From IMG/VR virus record IMGVR_UViG_3300025626_000102, positions 1-28,559 of that record: 28,559 nt of DNA, one strand, 5' to 3'. Shown here one piece after another: positions 19,101 to 24,537 of this stretch. Position numbers and translations under genes: made by a program. The notes below the pieces were generated by a model. It saw only the letters and a program-made list of their open reading frames with translations. It was not told where the DNA came from and searched no databases. Within the stretch, counting starts at the first letter, position 1. Each line of letters starts with the position of its first letter. Origin of the DNA: a virus.

Positions 19101-21021
19101 GTCTATTGTAAACTTTAATATAGCTGTCTTTTGCAATGATCGAATACTTTTTCTCATTTTTAATATAGTCATATGTGTCTGTTAGAATATTAGAGCTAAA
19201 CAAAATATCACCAATATTACTAATACTCAAATACTTAATAGGAAATCCTAAAACTGTATCTGGAGCTCCGTTGCCGGTTTGATAAGAGAACACATAGTTC
19301 CCTTTGAAGCTAGTTGAACCATACTTTGTAGTGTCACTCAGTGATTCACCGTCAGCATCAAATAGATCAAATAACGGAAACTGGTTAGGTTCTGTTTTCT
19401 GCTGTGCTTCAGTCCATTTTGTTCCGTCAAACCAGAACTGCTTACCTTGATTTAATTTTCCGGATTTAACTACTAATGTGTCGCCTACTACATTGTTCTG
19501 TACATCTGGAATTAATGTTATGATTCGTTCATTATTAAATCTAACAAAATTCACAGTAAACACTTTATCACGAATTAGTAAATCGTTATCAGCAGTAAAA
19601 ATAACTCGCATGCCTTCAATAAGATTAATGTTATCAACGTAATATCCTGTTGTTCCTTCAATCTCCGACATAATATCTGTTGTCACTGTGTCAACTAGAT
19701 CAATATCTCCAACACGGTTCCAGCCATTATTAAACAACTGAATTCCTGGAATAAATTCGATAATCGGTCTACTTGCTCTTGCTGATTGATCTAATATCGG
19801 AGTGGTGCCAGAAATTTCATAACTAGTTTCAATAACAGATTTATGTATCCATCTGTTTGCACGGCTCCAATGGTTGCCGTCGTATGCTGCGCGGTTAATT
19901 GTAATATAGTCTTTATCTTTTTCTGAGTTTTGATCAAACGGATTAACGTCGAATCCAATATCATCAAACTGCAATTCTTCTAATGCTTGGCCGGGATATA
20001 AAGTTTCTAATTCTTGTTCACTTATTAGAATAATTTCTTTACCAACACCTTCAACATACCAGTTACCTTTAGAATACTTTTCAGGAGTAACATCGCCTAA
20101 GAAGTTTACTTTCATTCCGTTACTTAACTGATGTCCAGTCTTTAGCTGGTATTCTTTTTTGCCAACTAACTCTTTATCAATATCAATTTCAGTATTTTGA
20201 TCAATTGACAGTACTTGAATAAGTCCAGACGAATCTAAATCATTTGTGTTTACATAATGTAAAATATCAGGAGTGTTTTGATCAATAGTAATTGTAACTG
20301 TACCTACTTCAGTACCATTGTTATCAATTTTTTCGTTATATTCGAATCCTGTTTTTGTCTTTTTTGTTTTAATCCAAAAAGGATTATTTTTTTGATTTAC
20401 TTCAAATTTATATGTTAGACCTCTATAAAGTTTAATAGTAGGATTTCTAGTAAGTCCGTCAGGATTGAATACAAACGCATTACTGTCGCCGTCGTTAACA
20501 ATCTTAACAGTGTATGTACTTGTAACACCTTTTTCTTGGCCTGCAATACTTATAGCAACAGGGCCCTGGCTTACCCAGTAATACTCTCTATAGTTTACTA
20601 ACTTGTCCCAATCAACTCGAGGATCCCAAGAATAATATTCTTGAGAATTTAGTCTGTTATGATTAGTTGTGTTAGCGCCGAAAGCACGTAATTGGTTAAT
20701 ATAATCATTATAGTCTTTGTAGTATACTACATTATCATTGTTGTCTTTAACAATTAACGCAGGCTCTAATTGATAATTTTGACGATCGTCAGATATATCT
20801 GGAATATAGTTATCATCAGTGGAAAACGCCTTAGATGTTTTTCTACCTAGATATCCGTTTATTTTTTCAATAACACCGTCTTGAATTAACGGGTCTAATG
20901 TAGCGGACAAAAACTTTTTATTAGTATTGGACCTAAAATATTTAGGTAACAGATCTAACGATGTTTTTCTTTGTTCGTTGTTTTCGCCTGGAAGATTAAT
21001 TTCTTCTTGATCTTTTGCCAT
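7108..21021 (-). CDS. Giant modular baseplate/tail structural protein, 4637 residues
   Basis: One uninterrupted frame of 13.9 kb, about half a megadalton. The N-terminus (LLPKYFRSNTNKKFL, DNYI, NYQLEP, then SWDPRVDWDKLVNYREYYW) resembles the very large structural proteins of marine T4-like phages. In order I see a degenerate cupredoxin-like module (about 169-271), a conserved Trp-rich block (about 1114-1157, TPWEMLGF, WWEDEYGPAPYT), two short modules resembling CBM5/12 (about 1410-1456 and 1667-1712), an FG-GAP-like propeller (about 2067-2648) with two more such modules inserted, GxGY repeats (about 3024-3083 and 3380-3447), then fibre-like beta repeats interrupted by a helical hairpin (about 3849-4019). 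Near the C-terminus is a PGIIFVGSERIEYM...LRRGTYGTA segment common in phage tail proteins. I found only three cysteines. It follows gp6 directly, where T4 has gp7, so a wedge role is plausible, but gp7 similarity is not shown. GGAG lies ten bases upstream of the ATG; the gp6-like stop is two bases before it. Confidence 0.87.
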   Translation of the reverse strand: MAKDQEEINLPGENNEQRKTSLDLLPKYFRSNTNKKFLSATLDPLIQDGVIEKINGYLGRKTSKAFSTDDNYIPDISDDRQNYQLEPALIVKDNNDNVVYYKDYNDYINQLRAFGANTTNHNRLNSQEYYSWDPRVDWDKLVNYREYYWVSQGPVAISIAGQEKGVTSTYTVKIVNDGDSNAFVFNPDGLTRNPTIKLYRGLTYKFEVNQKNNPFWIKTKKTKTGFEYNEKIDNNGTEVGTVTITIDQNTPDILHYVNTNDLDSSGLIQVLSIDQNTEIDIDKELVGKKEYQLKTGHQLSNGMKVNFLGDVTPEKYSKGNWYVEGVGKEIILISEQELETLYPGQALEELQFDDIGFDVNPFDQNSEKDKDYITINRAAYDGNHWSRANRWIHKSVIETSYEISGTTPILDQSARASRPIIEFIPGIQLFNNGWNRVGDIDLVDTVTTDIMSEIEGTTGYYVDNINLIEGMRVIFTADNDLLIRDKVFTVNFVRFNNERIITLIPDVQNNVVGDTLVVKSGKLNQGKQFWFDGTKWTEAQQKTEPNQFPLFDLFDADGESLSDTTKYGSTSFKGNYVFSYQTGNGAPDTVLGFPIKYLSISNIGDILFSSNILTDTYDYIKNEKKYSIIAKDSYIKVYNRLGNFGYHSAWERAASHSVQQVIRHYIADLNRNDFEIDVYNDAALLTDLDVKVFVNNKITNHFTLVTQNNRLYVHFANDLNENSSVIIKTHSLANKNENGYYEFPLNLQNNPNNEDPTQITLGEITDHVETIFNAAPAVEGTFPGISNIRDLGTVSAYGSRFVKHSGPINIAMYHLTNKDTNIIKSLDYAAKSYDKFQKTFLDKISTDEILGTPNIDVDTILESITAENKETDSFYNSGMVPFRAFNEIRHTVIDPTFELYGITEIFEPYKHQDKAILVYLNDTQLLLGSEYEFINDNFVKINVAKEVDDVIVIREYSTLVGNYIAPTPARLGLLPKYEPKKYLDTTLQTPQNVIQGHDGSVILAFNDYRDDLIIELERRIYNNIKIEYTNDLVDFYSFKPGANRTGEYSLKEIDNILRPLFLKWHKNLNVSYTDNVWFETGNQFTYNYKTGSYKDKQLPGFWRGIYNYWYDTDRPHLTPWEMLGFSIMPSWWEDEYGPAPYTSENLLMWRDLEVGRIKEPGNNRINNDFSRPGLLDIIPVDANGRLRDPIEANIAQNYESAEFGAEYAFGDQSPVENAWRRSSSYRFSLLCAWFLTKPAQIFGVYLDRAHTSRDVSGIIKYAGEYPTLSGLADKVSNTALASGLISYVNNWLYQTGESFVTDYSFNLKNANNQLGAKLAGYTEKSKFRLILDSRTPLNEGNVFIPEENYQIVLNTSSPVDVLSYSGVIVEKRTNGFLIKGYDQKFPYFQHRRIITSQNDSQITIGAVSESFISWDSEKTYIQGKIVEYNGIYYRCREDHFSSDTFDSDKFVKLPSLPSVGGNSYFYRSNFDTSAYYTLDYGTILPTVQAVVDFMYGYGAYLAEAGFVFDNYDNENSILQDWDTSVKEFVYWTTQNWSEGTVIALSPGAKTFTINVDYTNVDSLLNDFYDYEIYNSAGTRISINDLDVTRANNKFTLETLGDDGIYFARLHLVQTEHVLLIDNTTVFADTLYDKPAGYRQDRVKVLGYKTVLWDGGLTTPGFIFDEVTVKSWTPFTQFQIGDVVKHKEFYYSAEDKIVSGEVFNEENWKRLSGIQQSTLIPNFDYRAEQFTDFFDLDTDNFDTEQQRLAQHTIGYQKRRYLENIINDDVSQYKFYQGMILDKGTKNVLNKMFDKLGAADKESLNFYEEWAIRSGDYGAVDSFVEVEYKIDEEFVRLEPQPFELVSVIDSNTTDLVYRYTPDQAYVTYDGYNHAPFKATTKIPSFIRTAGNVDENDVDFSVKYVDDIAALNIDDFNVGSTVWVSFYNASWTVLRMQDAKINVLSAKRGSGTDIILRTNELLVAEVGDVIGVKNVSPDVDKFYKIKSINSYDVTVESDKKLDDDVTVEDSSQGILYNFVHARISDTNEINVITPIDGFSQGELVWVDGINNNWKVLEKNKVYQKNIISNTFDTTGTYGTSVAVDRYNRDFVVGDPAYSTTSIEQRDQDTDVLQKVITTSDAAVYVYARANDLTEHRLIQTIELPTSLTKTEFSPAYGVSETSPLYGGFGQVLSLSPDTKFLAVGVPNASDVPTYFTGEWNAGANYVQEDVVVYQDKFYKAIVNGLNATPPNLVSDWVELGYNEVEGKSTATSGITNQGWVSVYVRTGSGNFNLLFIMQSPEPQPGQRFGENITIKEVGKLDYRMFVSAPGHDGIGKVYVFDWNLSTGGKWQWAPTKSLPLAATGSNTVEVINASMDFGVDVELSDNGNILTVNAPFANSAIVENFKGEYINTATYAINEAVKYNGLYWKKLTTASAGTAPAAPNWEEIAVDTTGVYGKVFVYTYENDVYNLVQTISSSTLGDNDASGDVFGHSISLTEDAQTLVIGSPKYDSVDKLDTGKVFVLNNQEAVSSNAANFVIEQTIEVRSSANQEFGNKVSISDNNLVIGSRRGDQVERTPLSDNTTFDSNATHLSNIFKDTGKIDVYYRYDGKFTYEDSIVLADRDVINLGTNVLANKNHVIAGVPNYNNRNGAIIDFYRTSNVTSWNTRRQAVAPADVSKIKSAFLYNTRTNVLVKELDIIDPLQGKIAGPADQEIKYKTFWDPAVYTVGDDSVNIDEVGAWDATNVGDVWWDLTTSRFVNYHQNSALYRANNWSKLNQYGSIDVYEWVSSKYKPSVYDELSASDEGPALGITGTSKYGDTSYVIAKEYDPIAKIFTNKYMFWVKNKTTVPQKDGRAIDVASIANLIKDPSGQGYSYIAITSNNSFVLYNAKQYLNDADIAVNIRFWTTDKTDTNIHRQYQIISEGLDISIPNDLLIKKWYDSLVGFTTDGYPVPNPNLGEKQRYGILNKPRQGMFKNRIEAMKQAIEYINYVFSKNILVDDFDISPFFEKELVPTAESKLFDIEISDDLELNFIATGKLTTADISLRIENGNITDVVIDNPGRGYLQAPDITVVGQGKDAVLEATIDAFGRIDSVSIVNPGTGYIDDTYAVVRQYTVLSTNVNNTNKWGLYVYDTRNKNWQLTRIQSYDVSSYWTYRDWYSSGVTANTPIDFLIDGSYQLLNISPRPGQIVKITNVGSSGTWLLLKRNNETNESDINLNYTVVGREKATIELSSALYDFDQNVLGYDGISYEEVNYDSIPTQEARIILDAIRNNIFIDNLQVEFNNLFFNSVRYVLTEQTPVDWIFKTSFVKAKHNVGELEQRITYKNDSLTSYQDYINEVKPYRTKVREFVSSYNKTEVVSTLTTDFDLKSTNNIKVFNNDLVLDGNTSLDIYPDQSWKDNHTYGVSDIQIQNAGIGYQTAPELTISGGGGRGATAKAYIGSGGKITNVVVTNSGTGYYSRPDVIINGSVDDTGETATLIAIIDNNTIRKNDITIKFDRTLGQSEVLNLDVTETFLGTGVQTTFALKWPADLRKGLTTVKINGEELLDSEYSLGNATTKVDGLTKLFGHLEILIAAEATETLTIEYKKDISFLRAYDRINYYYNPTVGQLAKDPAALMTGVDYGGVSVTGFGFEPSGGWGTDGTSWDNVTWEGSDETFTDITLYNDATELTYTFATAPAVDDIWNVYVNGVRIDDTNWNVGTGITNTNAVMQTIAGDGETTDFTIPLQNLSSVILGDAGQEQVILRKSTSDGSFIPVGVDIDSIVNGGDLGYAQATGYNPEDITMDGDGFVTPTTSGGLEEQVPGHVSESIDMFVYSLSRSGGPQINSISYVADGSTKSFAYIADPQSKDALIIKVNNKILRPNQYQYTPNFAAYTDFLTAYESNKAIKEEQLTIVSSRIDELQVLIAPLETQLDDIAVEIINQQSLLDAIENSILFTQSQIASLESQVASLSPQSPTYESQLASLLSQISVLQGQLSGYNSQFSQETVDLAALVETESQLSIAISDYTTELSTLQPQKTLLTSEVAELDVNIQSLNDYLINPGKTIILNTVPSVNDVVTIMTFGTNGNDIILIDGFTGDGSTSEFITPLKYTKDLRVFATVNGKRVKPRLLVTDDSYQESNRLGLDFDPTPPTNADIKYTVYNDESPDYSYIQKQLETADGSTTQFDLDDTPYGASPSANFLVVFADDKMLNGGYTQVFTANGADDFQVDLSDFEYGEFSSGHTEVYVDGIIKELGVDYQIDFGSNTIAFIAGKLKLGQEIKVFIMTNAQYYVMNGKLVTPTALPSGTNLMIMSFYNTDVFDTQHKSKSVLSRRTLTPASKWYRSSVAGNAGIILLSTPVSNANYVLVAINGSLLTPHRDYTLIEGGTAVQVDIARNINSTDTFSIVIFDYDPVEKSFAFRQFTDNLNRTHYKAVNTEKSTKLTTLLNWYDSSIEVDDASVLDDPIVRQNVPGIIFVGSERIEYMKKEGNILSQLRRGTYGTATKEIYHAATEVLNQGKSLTIDYLDTELTEVFYGDGITQEYSLPYTPKLNTATVRANNGWNRNNEFDPTATSIPETYGQADDIEVFVEGKRMNKAPCTLYNPDKDQLSPLGDSGLPADFSVNGTPSVRLTVAPKVGAKIVIKRKQGVIWQNRGESLSDTENAIGKFLRAQTVSFPK
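7460..10550 (-). repeat. Fibre-like beta repeats (GDGxTxxF...VxVNGxxL) in the giant protein
   Basis: About eight diverged copies of a unit starting G(D)GxTxxFxL and continuing to a VxVNGxxLxxxxY strand pair, near 10425-10545, 9985-10105, 9890-9955, 9475-9600, 8755-8868, 8545-8620, 8330-8490 and 7460-7545. Boundaries are approximate. The pattern is that of repeated beta-sandwich units in phage fibres and adhesins. Confidence 0.6.
8965..9475 (-). other. Helical hairpin (coiled coil) of about 170 residues inside the giant protein
   Basis: Residues about 3849-4019 lose the Gly/Asn/Thr-rich beta pattern and become rich in Leu, Ile, Gln, Ser and Glu with heptad-like spacing (for example RIDELQVLIAPLETQLDDIA and SLESQVASL). 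A Pro-containing break (SPQSPTYES, near residue 3930) splits it into two helices of nearly equal length, suggesting an antiparallel hairpin. Beta repeat sequence resumes on both sides. Confidence 0.75.
10680..10880 (-). repeat. Second GxGY repeat pair in the giant protein
   Basis: Residues about 3380-3447 hold two units of the form IQNAGIGYQTAPELTI and VVTNSGTGYYSRPDVII, joined by a GGGGRGATAKA loop. The spacing and residues match the pair at 11770-11950, so the two pairs are related. The unit looks like a small beta element found in phage and bacterial surface proteins; its function is unknown to me. Confidence 0.6.
11770..11950 (-). repeat. First GxGY repeat pair in the giant protein
   Basis: Residues about 3024-3083 contain VVIDNPGRGYLQAPDITV and VSIVNPGTGYIDDTY, separated by a loop containing VVGQGKDAVLEATI. 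It is related to the pair at 10680-10880, about 350 residues further on. Confidence 0.6.
13740..13880 (-). repeat. CBM5/12-like module inserted in the propeller (copy 4)
   Basis: Residues about 2380-2427 read GEYINTATYAINEAVKYNG then LYWKKL and end NWEEI. This is the short aromatic pattern (Y..g..V.Y.g..Y....P..W) of chitin-binding type carbohydrate modules. It lies between the first strands of blade four and its VFVY strand. Confidence 0.5.
14310..14450 (-). repeat. CBM5/12-like module inserted in the propeller (copy 3)
   Basis: Residues about 2190-2237 read GEWNAGANYVQEDVVVYQ then KFYKAIVNG and end P..VSDWVEL. It matches copy 4 in pattern and, like it, interrupts a propeller blade (blade two). 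Sugar binding is an inference from the pattern. Confidence 0.55.
15885..16018 (-). repeat. CBM5/12-like module (copy 2)
   Basis: Residues about 1667-1712 read SWTPFTQFQIGDVVKHKEFY, then a loop and NEENWKRL. Same aromatic pattern as the propeller insertions, here outside the propeller. Confidence 0.5.
16652..16790 (-). repeat. CBM5/12-like module (copy 1)
   Basis: Residues about 1410-1456 read SWDSEKTYIQGKIVEYNG then IYYRCREDHF and end SDKFVKL. The final Trp of the usual pattern is Phe here. It carries one of the three cysteines I found in the giant protein. Confidence 0.45.
20208..20515 (-). other. Degenerate cupredoxin-like module at the N-terminal end of the giant protein
   Basis: Residues about 169-271 have the order of a small cupredoxin-like module known from marine phage and bacterial proteins: NPTIKLYRGLTYKFEVNQ, then NPFWIKTK, an EVGTVTITI strand, and LHYVNTNDLDSSGLIQV. 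In metal-binding relatives the last part carries Cys and His ligands and the first has HPF; here those positions are Asn and non-ligand residues, so copper binding is unlikely. Confidence 0.5.
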
Positions 21022-21023
21022 TC

Positions 21024-24000
21024 TTAGCTATCTCCGTTAAATGCTGCTGATGTAATATTAGTTGCACCTGATGCTGCATATGTAATCTTACTACTTGCTT
21101 TTATTTTTTCTGCTGTAATTTCGTCTATAATCTCGATAGTATCAACAGTTGCTCCGCTTTTAAATATTTCATTGTTTTCACTGTTAACTTGGAATAAGTT
21201 ACCGAACACTCCTGCTGCATCCAATGGTACAATAACAACACTTACAATGTCAGGTGCAAGGTTGTATGTAATGTATGCACTTAGTTCGCTCCAATAAAAT
21301 ATATCGCCAAAGTCCCAGTTCTGTAAGTCAAAAAACTCATCGATAGCAACAACAATTCTAGTTTTAATATCGTTGTCGCTTACTACTGATTCTTCATTTT
21401 TAACAACCTTAATACTTGCTTGTAATGCTGATTCTGCTTTGCTGCCAAATAGCACTTTGTAATTTACCGGATGATAAACTATTTCGTCACTTATAGATTT
21501 AATGTTGTTCAACTGTTTTCCGTAATCAAACTGCATTTGATTAGAACTTGGTGGAAGCGGCTTAGTTTCACTTAGACCCTTTAACCAACGAGTAAATTCA
21601 ACATCGTAATTTCTTGTTAATAAGTAGCAATCAATAATATTACTTGCACTCGGATCAATACGTTGGTTATAGTCTGCAACATGCACATAATGGAATTTAA
21701 GACCTTTGCGGCCAACAAATGCTCTATAATTATTAGTAATAGTCATACGTGCATTTATTGTATTAAGTGTTTTAAAAACATTAGTTTGTGTAAAGTAAAA
21801 CAGTTGATTATTAGTATAACTTGTAACCGTTTGCATTTCTAATTCGTTAGAAAGAATTATTATACCTTCAGCTGTTGGATCAATAAAACTCCACTCTTCA
21901 ACTTTGTCGATATTACTGCGGCGTTTTTGTATAACAAATTTGTTTAACGGATTTGTTGCAGGTTTAACTAATTGTACAAATACGTCTGGATCGTCAACTA
22001 CACCATCGTCGTCGCTGTCAAAGAATGTTACTTCGATCTTTTTAGTATCAACATATCCTGTAGGTTCTTTGTATTCTGCAACTATTTCCAAGTCATGATT
22101 AATAGTAAACGGCATTGTTGCTTCTGGCAATGTATTAATGTTTAGCACACTAATTTTGTCTTTAATAACTTTACCTGTTTTACTATCGTAAACTTTATCA
22201 CTACTATCAAAGAAGAATCTAGTTTCTTCTTCGCTTTCGAATATATAACGGAGATTTCTATAGGTAACAGTGTACTTTGTTCCACTTGTTTCAAATAGTA
22301 TTAACCAACTTGAATCAAGATTTTGATTGGACGAATCTCCTGCTTTACCTAAACTAAATGGATCTGCCGAATTTAAATTGTCACTTGTTATGATTTTCCA
22401 AGTAGCAGTTGTTACATCATATCTTAAACCAAAAGTTCTATAAGCAAAAATAAGATCAATTGCTTTATTAGCAACATCAGTTATTAGGCCTTGAGATAAC
22501 TTTGTAATAATCTTTTGAAGTATCGCACCAGTTGGAATCGTATCGTTAACTTGTATAGCACCCTGGCTGTTAATAATCCCAGTGCCGTTTGATGTACCAT
22601 CGCCTTGTACATTAATAATTTTTGTCCACTTGTATGTTGTTGCTCCAAACACATTTGCTGGATCACCTTGTACAAGGTCGTAATTATTATTACTATCAAA
22701 GTAGTAACCTTCAGGTGAAACAAATTTACACATTGCGCCTGGTTGGATAAATTTAAAGTTACCGCCGGTATATGCCGGACCTACCTTATACAAACTATTA
22801 TCGTTAGTATTAATAAAGTATCCGGTTGACATATTTGTTTCATTAGTAACTTGTACAAACTCTGTGTTGTACGAGATCATGTCTGTTTGTGGAAAGTTTT
22901 TGTAAAAGTAGTTTCTCAATTTTTTACTTCTAATAATAGGAGTAATAGTATTGTAGATTATATCTTCAACTTCGGTTTTGTTAGTAAAGCTAAATTCTGT
23001 TTTTTCTAAAAACTCATCTCTATAAATGATGCCATCGTTGCCGTAAATGTTAGTATTAGAATATTTTCCCGTTGCATCTTTAAGATCAAAGTATCTACTA
23101 AATCCACTTGAAACACGGTTAACTGATTTCACTTTAACAATATCTTGACTTACAGCTAGAGGAGCAATATTATAGTCTTCCCCAGTGATCATTCTGTTCT
23201 GTGTATAATAAAGTGCAGGAGCATTTACTTTGATATCTGCATTTGATTCAGACGTAGCTGCATTAGACACTGTAGTTGTAAGCTGTAGATTTAAACTTAA
23301 TGTTTCAATCTTTCCTGAAGAACTAACATACGGAATGCTAATAGAAACATTTCTAATATTCTTTGGTGTAATACTGTATGCAGAGTTTTGCGAAACTCTG
23401 TAATACGCACGGAAGTTACCTTTTGGTAAATTTCCAAATACGCCATCACTAAACACAAGATTTACTCTGTCTCCCAAACGTGTTTGCGGAAAGTAAATGT
23501 TTCTTAGGTTTTTGCTTAGTGAATTGTAAACAACATTGTTACCTTCAACTGCGTCAACTTTTGACCATAAGTTTTGCTCACTGCCATTTGAATCTAATTG
23601 ATACAGCCACAAGTCATCATGGTTGATATTTTCTACATCAAGAGCAACAACTTGGTTATTGCTAGGATTCTCTACTGCAAAGTCTGCATTTTGTAAAGAG
23701 CCTTGACGGAAGTGAACAAAGTATCCAGTGTTTGCACTGCCTGGTCCTGAGCCGTCATCTCTATAAAGTACACTCATGTTGTTGCCTGGTAACGGATTTT
23801 CTTCTACAATCGAACCTTCTTCTAGTTTACAACTTGTAACTTCAAAGTTTAAATTTCTACCATCAACATTTTTATTAAAAGTAAAGATAGGAACTTTTCT
23901 ATTGTTTGCATTTACTTTGTAAGTGCTAGTTTTAACATTACCCACTGTGCCTTGTTGAATAGGTGTACCGATTGGATTACGCTTTGTAAATCCAGCATTT

Positions 24001-24479
24001 AAGACTTTAGTAAACTGTTCGTTCCAGTCTGGATTAGAACTGTCGTTCCATTCAATAGTAACATTACTTAAATTAGTACCGTTGTTATCAAAGATGTTTT
24101 CTGTTGTTTGCACTGTTGACAACCTCAACAGACCATTTGATGCTTTATTTCTTTTAGGATTGTAAGAAAGCATTCTAGCAATTCGGAGAACTGATTCTCT
24201 ACGATCTGCTAGTTCTAAAAAGTTATCTCTTGCGTTAAGGTCGATGCGGAAAGAAAGGTTTTGGCCCAAGAAAGCAATAAGGTCAATTAGTGCAAGATAC
24301 TCACTCGATTCGATATAGTCATTAAAATCTTCCGCATAATTTTTACGGAGATAATTAATCATTGAACGTCTTAGATTGTCAAAGTCGTAACTTTTAAAAT
24401 CTGCATTTTGGTAGCTTTGATAGATACGTTTCCAATCTTCTGCTACTAGTAATCTGTTTTGTCTGTTGGTTGTTGACAT
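21024..24479 (-). CDS. 6: Baseplate wedge protein, gp6-like, 1151 residues
   Basis: The N-terminal 110 residues have the helical pattern of T4-type gp6/baseplate J family wedge proteins: EDWKRIYQSY, DFDNLRRSMINYLR, then EYLALIDLIAFLGQNLSFRI and ESVLRIARMLSYNPKRN. The C-terminal part (about 980-1110) carries the strands and helices expected of the family, including KTRIVVAIDEFF and WDFGDIFYWSELSAYI. In T4 gp6 dimers clamp the wedges around the hub and make the inner ring. At 1151 residues this is much longer than T4 gp6 (about 660), the extra length lying in the middle as beta-rich sequence. A DSDDDGVVDDPD segment near residue 820 resembles a calcium-binding loop. The gene follows a gp25-like gene, a pairing also found in other T4-like phages. 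A candidate late promoter and a purine-rich AAGGTAAGAG precede the ATG at 24479. Confidence 0.88.
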   Translation of the reverse strand: MSTTNRQNRLLVAEDWKRIYQSYQNADFKSYDFDNLRRSMINYLRKNYAEDFNDYIESSEYLALIDLIAFLGQNLSFRIDLNARDNFLELADRRESVLRIARMLSYNPKRNKASNGLLRLSTVQTTENIFDNNGTNLSNVTIEWNDSSNPDWNEQFTKVLNAGFTKRNPIGTPIQQGTVGNVKTSTYKVNANNRKVPIFTFNKNVDGRNLNFEVTSCKLEEGSIVEENPLPGNNMSVLYRDDGSGPGSANTGYFVHFRQGSLQNADFAVENPSNNQVVALDVENINHDDLWLYQLDSNGSEQNLWSKVDAVEGNNVVYNSLSKNLRNIYFPQTRLGDRVNLVFSDGVFGNLPKGNFRAYYRVSQNSAYSITPKNIRNVSISIPYVSSSGKIETLSLNLQLTTTVSNAATSESNADIKVNAPALYYTQNRMITGEDYNIAPLAVSQDIVKVKSVNRVSSGFSRYFDLKDATGKYSNTNIYGNDGIIYRDEFLEKTEFSFTNKTEVEDIIYNTITPIIRSKKLRNYFYKNFPQTDMISYNTEFVQVTNETNMSTGYFINTNDNSLYKVGPAYTGGNFKFIQPGAMCKFVSPEGYYFDSNNNYDLVQGDPANVFGATTYKWTKIINVQGDGTSNGTGIINSQGAIQVNDTIPTGAILQKIITKLSQGLITDVANKAIDLIFAYRTFGLRYDVTTATWKIITSDNLNSADPFSLGKAGDSSNQNLDSSWLILFETSGTKYTVTYRNLRYIFESEEETRFFFDSSDKVYDSKTGKVIKDKISVLNINTLPEATMPFTINHDLEIVAEYKEPTGYVDTKKIEVTFFDSDDDGVVDDPDVFVQLVKPATNPLNKFVIQKRRSNIDKVEEWSFIDPTAEGIIILSNELEMQTVTSYTNNQLFYFTQTNVFKTLNTINARMTITNNYRAFVGRKGLKFHYVHVADYNQRIDPSASNIIDCYLLTRNYDVEFTRWLKGLSETKPLPPSSNQMQFDYGKQLNNIKSISDEIVYHPVNYKVLFGSKAESALQASIKVVKNEESVVSDNDIKTRIVVAIDEFFDLQNWDFGDIFYWSELSAYITYNLAPDIVSVVIVPLDAAGVFGNLFQVNSENNEIFKSGATVDTIEIIDEITAEKIKASSKITYAASGATNITSAAFNGDS
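21032..21035 (-). promoter_or_regulatory. Ribosome binding site of the giant gene
   Basis: GGAG on the minus strand lies ten bases before the ATG at 21021, inside the last codons of the gp6-like gene. The junction GGAGATAGCTAAGAATG shares the TAAGAATG stop-start arrangement with the junction at 6469-6480. Confidence 0.6.
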
Positions 24480-24508
24480 GTGCTTCTCTTACCTTAACTT
24501 AGTATAAT

Positions 24509-24518
24509 GTATTTATTT
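24509..24518 (-). promoter_or_regulatory. Candidate T4-type late promoter upstream of the gp6-like gene
   Basis: The longest gap in the window (24480-24537, 58 bases) contains AAATAAATAC on the minus strand, identical over ten bases to the site at 7104-7113 and close to the T4 late consensus TATAAATA. A start about six bases downstream would leave a leader of roughly 20-25 bases that includes the AAGGTAAGAG ribosome site. I saw no terminator hairpin in the same gap. Confidence 0.5.
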
Positions 24519-24537
24519 GATTGAGATATCTGCGTAC

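Noticed and set aside
7108-21021. The giant frame as an assembly fusion of several genes
   Set aside because: No internal ribosome-site-plus-ATG junction like those between the real genes was noticed, the frame is never broken, and proteins of similar architecture and size occur in marine T4-like phages.
24480-24537. A terminator in the longest gap between genes
   Set aside because: I found no GC-rich hairpin followed by a T run on the minus strand; only a short GATATC palindrome is present.
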